Source: an uncultured Collinsella sp. (GTDB taxonomy: Bacteria; Actinomycetota; Coriobacteriia; Coriobacteriales; Coriobacteriaceae). From it: a stretch of 7,630 nucleotides of DNA. A model generated the notes under the pieces. That model searched no databases. It worked only from the letters and a program-made list of their open reading frames with translations, and was not told the origin of the DNA. Numbering within the stretch: the first letter of the stretch is position 1; the number at the start of each line of letters is the position of its first letter. This document shows, in pieces, positions 7,481 through 7,630 of the stretch. The DNA lies in NCBI GenBank assembly GCA_900544465.1, contig UQVT01000092.1, positions 1 through 7,630 on the forward strand, in the 5' to 3' direction. The translations under genes were made by a program, and so were the position numbers.

Positions 7481-7571
7481 AAGGTAGTTGTTGGGGACGT
7501 TCTTAAACGACTAGTCGTTGGGGACGTTCTTGTTTGACTAGTCATTTAAGAACGTCCCCAAGGACTACCTT
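7481..7571. repeat. Nested palindromic repeat with GGGGACGTTCTT core
   Basis: A 91-base imperfect palindrome. The outer arms AAGGTAGT (7481-7488) and ACTACCTT (7564-7571) pair fully. Inside is a regular series: unit A TTGGGGACGTTCTTAAA (7491-7507), palindrome CGACTAGTCG (7508-7517), unit A' TTGGGGACGTTCTTGTT (7518-7534), palindrome TGACTAGTCA (7535-7544), then unit A inverted (7545-7561, an exact reverse complement of the first). The two 36-base halves, 7481-7516 and 7536-7571, match at 33 of 36 positions. No transposase gene is present, so a non-autonomous or REP-like element is the most natural reading. I recall this core as frequent in Collinsella genomes but cannot verify that here. Confidence 0.85.
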
Positions 7572-7628
7572 GGAAACCCCGCAGGTTGAGCACACGTCAG
7601 ACACTATGACCCAATCCAGGGGCACGGA
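7542..7628 (-). CDS. Possible 3' end of an unidentified gene running off the window
   Basis: On the minus strand a frame is open from the right edge for 28 codons and ends at a TGA (7542-7544) inside the repeat. It contains CSTCG, a Cys-x-x-Cys pair, and its last eight codons are encoded by repeat sequence. Twenty-eight codons is too short to tell a real gene end from chance, and I recognise no family. The other two minus-strand frames close within the last 40 bases. Confidence 0.15.
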   Translation of the reverse strand, partial: SVPLDWVIVSDVCSTCGVSKVVLGDVLK

Positions 7629-7630
7629 AA

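Noticed and set aside
7123..7545. Minus-strand frame (140 codons) starting inside the palindromic repeat
   Set aside because: Its start is made of repeat sequence, the region up to 7283 is leader DNA, and the rest overlaps pstS in another frame.
7606..7630. ATG at 7606 as the start of a plus-strand gene at the right edge
   Set aside because: There is no ribosome binding site upstream and only about eight codons are visible.

Overview
The window carries seven complete protein genes, all on the minus strand and tightly packed. Several signs point to a high-GC gut actinobacterium of the class Coriobacteriia, and Collinsella or a close relative is my best guess. These signs are the GC-rich third codon positions, the actinobacterial style of the Uup-like ABC-F protein, and the GGGGAC-type palindromes between genes. 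The assignment is inference from memory, not a database match.

Read in the direction of transcription, from the right end to the left, the layout is as follows. (1) The right edge holds a striking nested inverted repeat (7481-7571) and about 200 bases of promoter and leader DNA. (2) The phosphate-uptake operon pstS-pstC-pstA-pstB spans 7282 to 3623. It encodes a Tat-type lipoprotein phosphate binder, two membrane permeases and the ATPase. pstC and pstA overlap by 8 bases and pstA and pstB by 4, so the four genes are surely one transcript. An intrinsic terminator (3531-3567) closes the operon right after pstB, and no phoU follows. (3) A 204-base gap holds three hairpins in a row and the promoter of the next unit. 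(4) Next comes a two-gene unit: an ABC-F ATPase of the Uup type (3418-1559) and, 6 bases after its stop codon, a Cof-type HAD phosphatase (1552-782), closed by a second intrinsic terminator. (5) Last is a short DtxR/MntR-family metal-sensing repressor (599-210). Its upstream region carries three copies of a GTTAGCC-like element that resembles half of a DtxR/IdeR operator.

Functionally, the Pst system binds inorganic phosphate outside the membrane and imports it at the cost of ATP. The ABC-F protein is soluble and probably acts on ribosomes or nucleic acid. The HAD enzyme probably removes phosphate from a small metabolite. The repressor probably senses manganese or iron.

The core genes are ordinary families. 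The least explained DNA is between genes. The clearest candidate for something little described is the 7481-7571 element, a regular alternation of a 17-base unit and a 10-base palindrome whose outer base pair differs between copies but stays paired. Simpler palindromes with the same GGGGAC core sit in two other intergenic gaps. I found no tRNA, rRNA, CRISPR array, transposase gene or plausible plus-strand gene.
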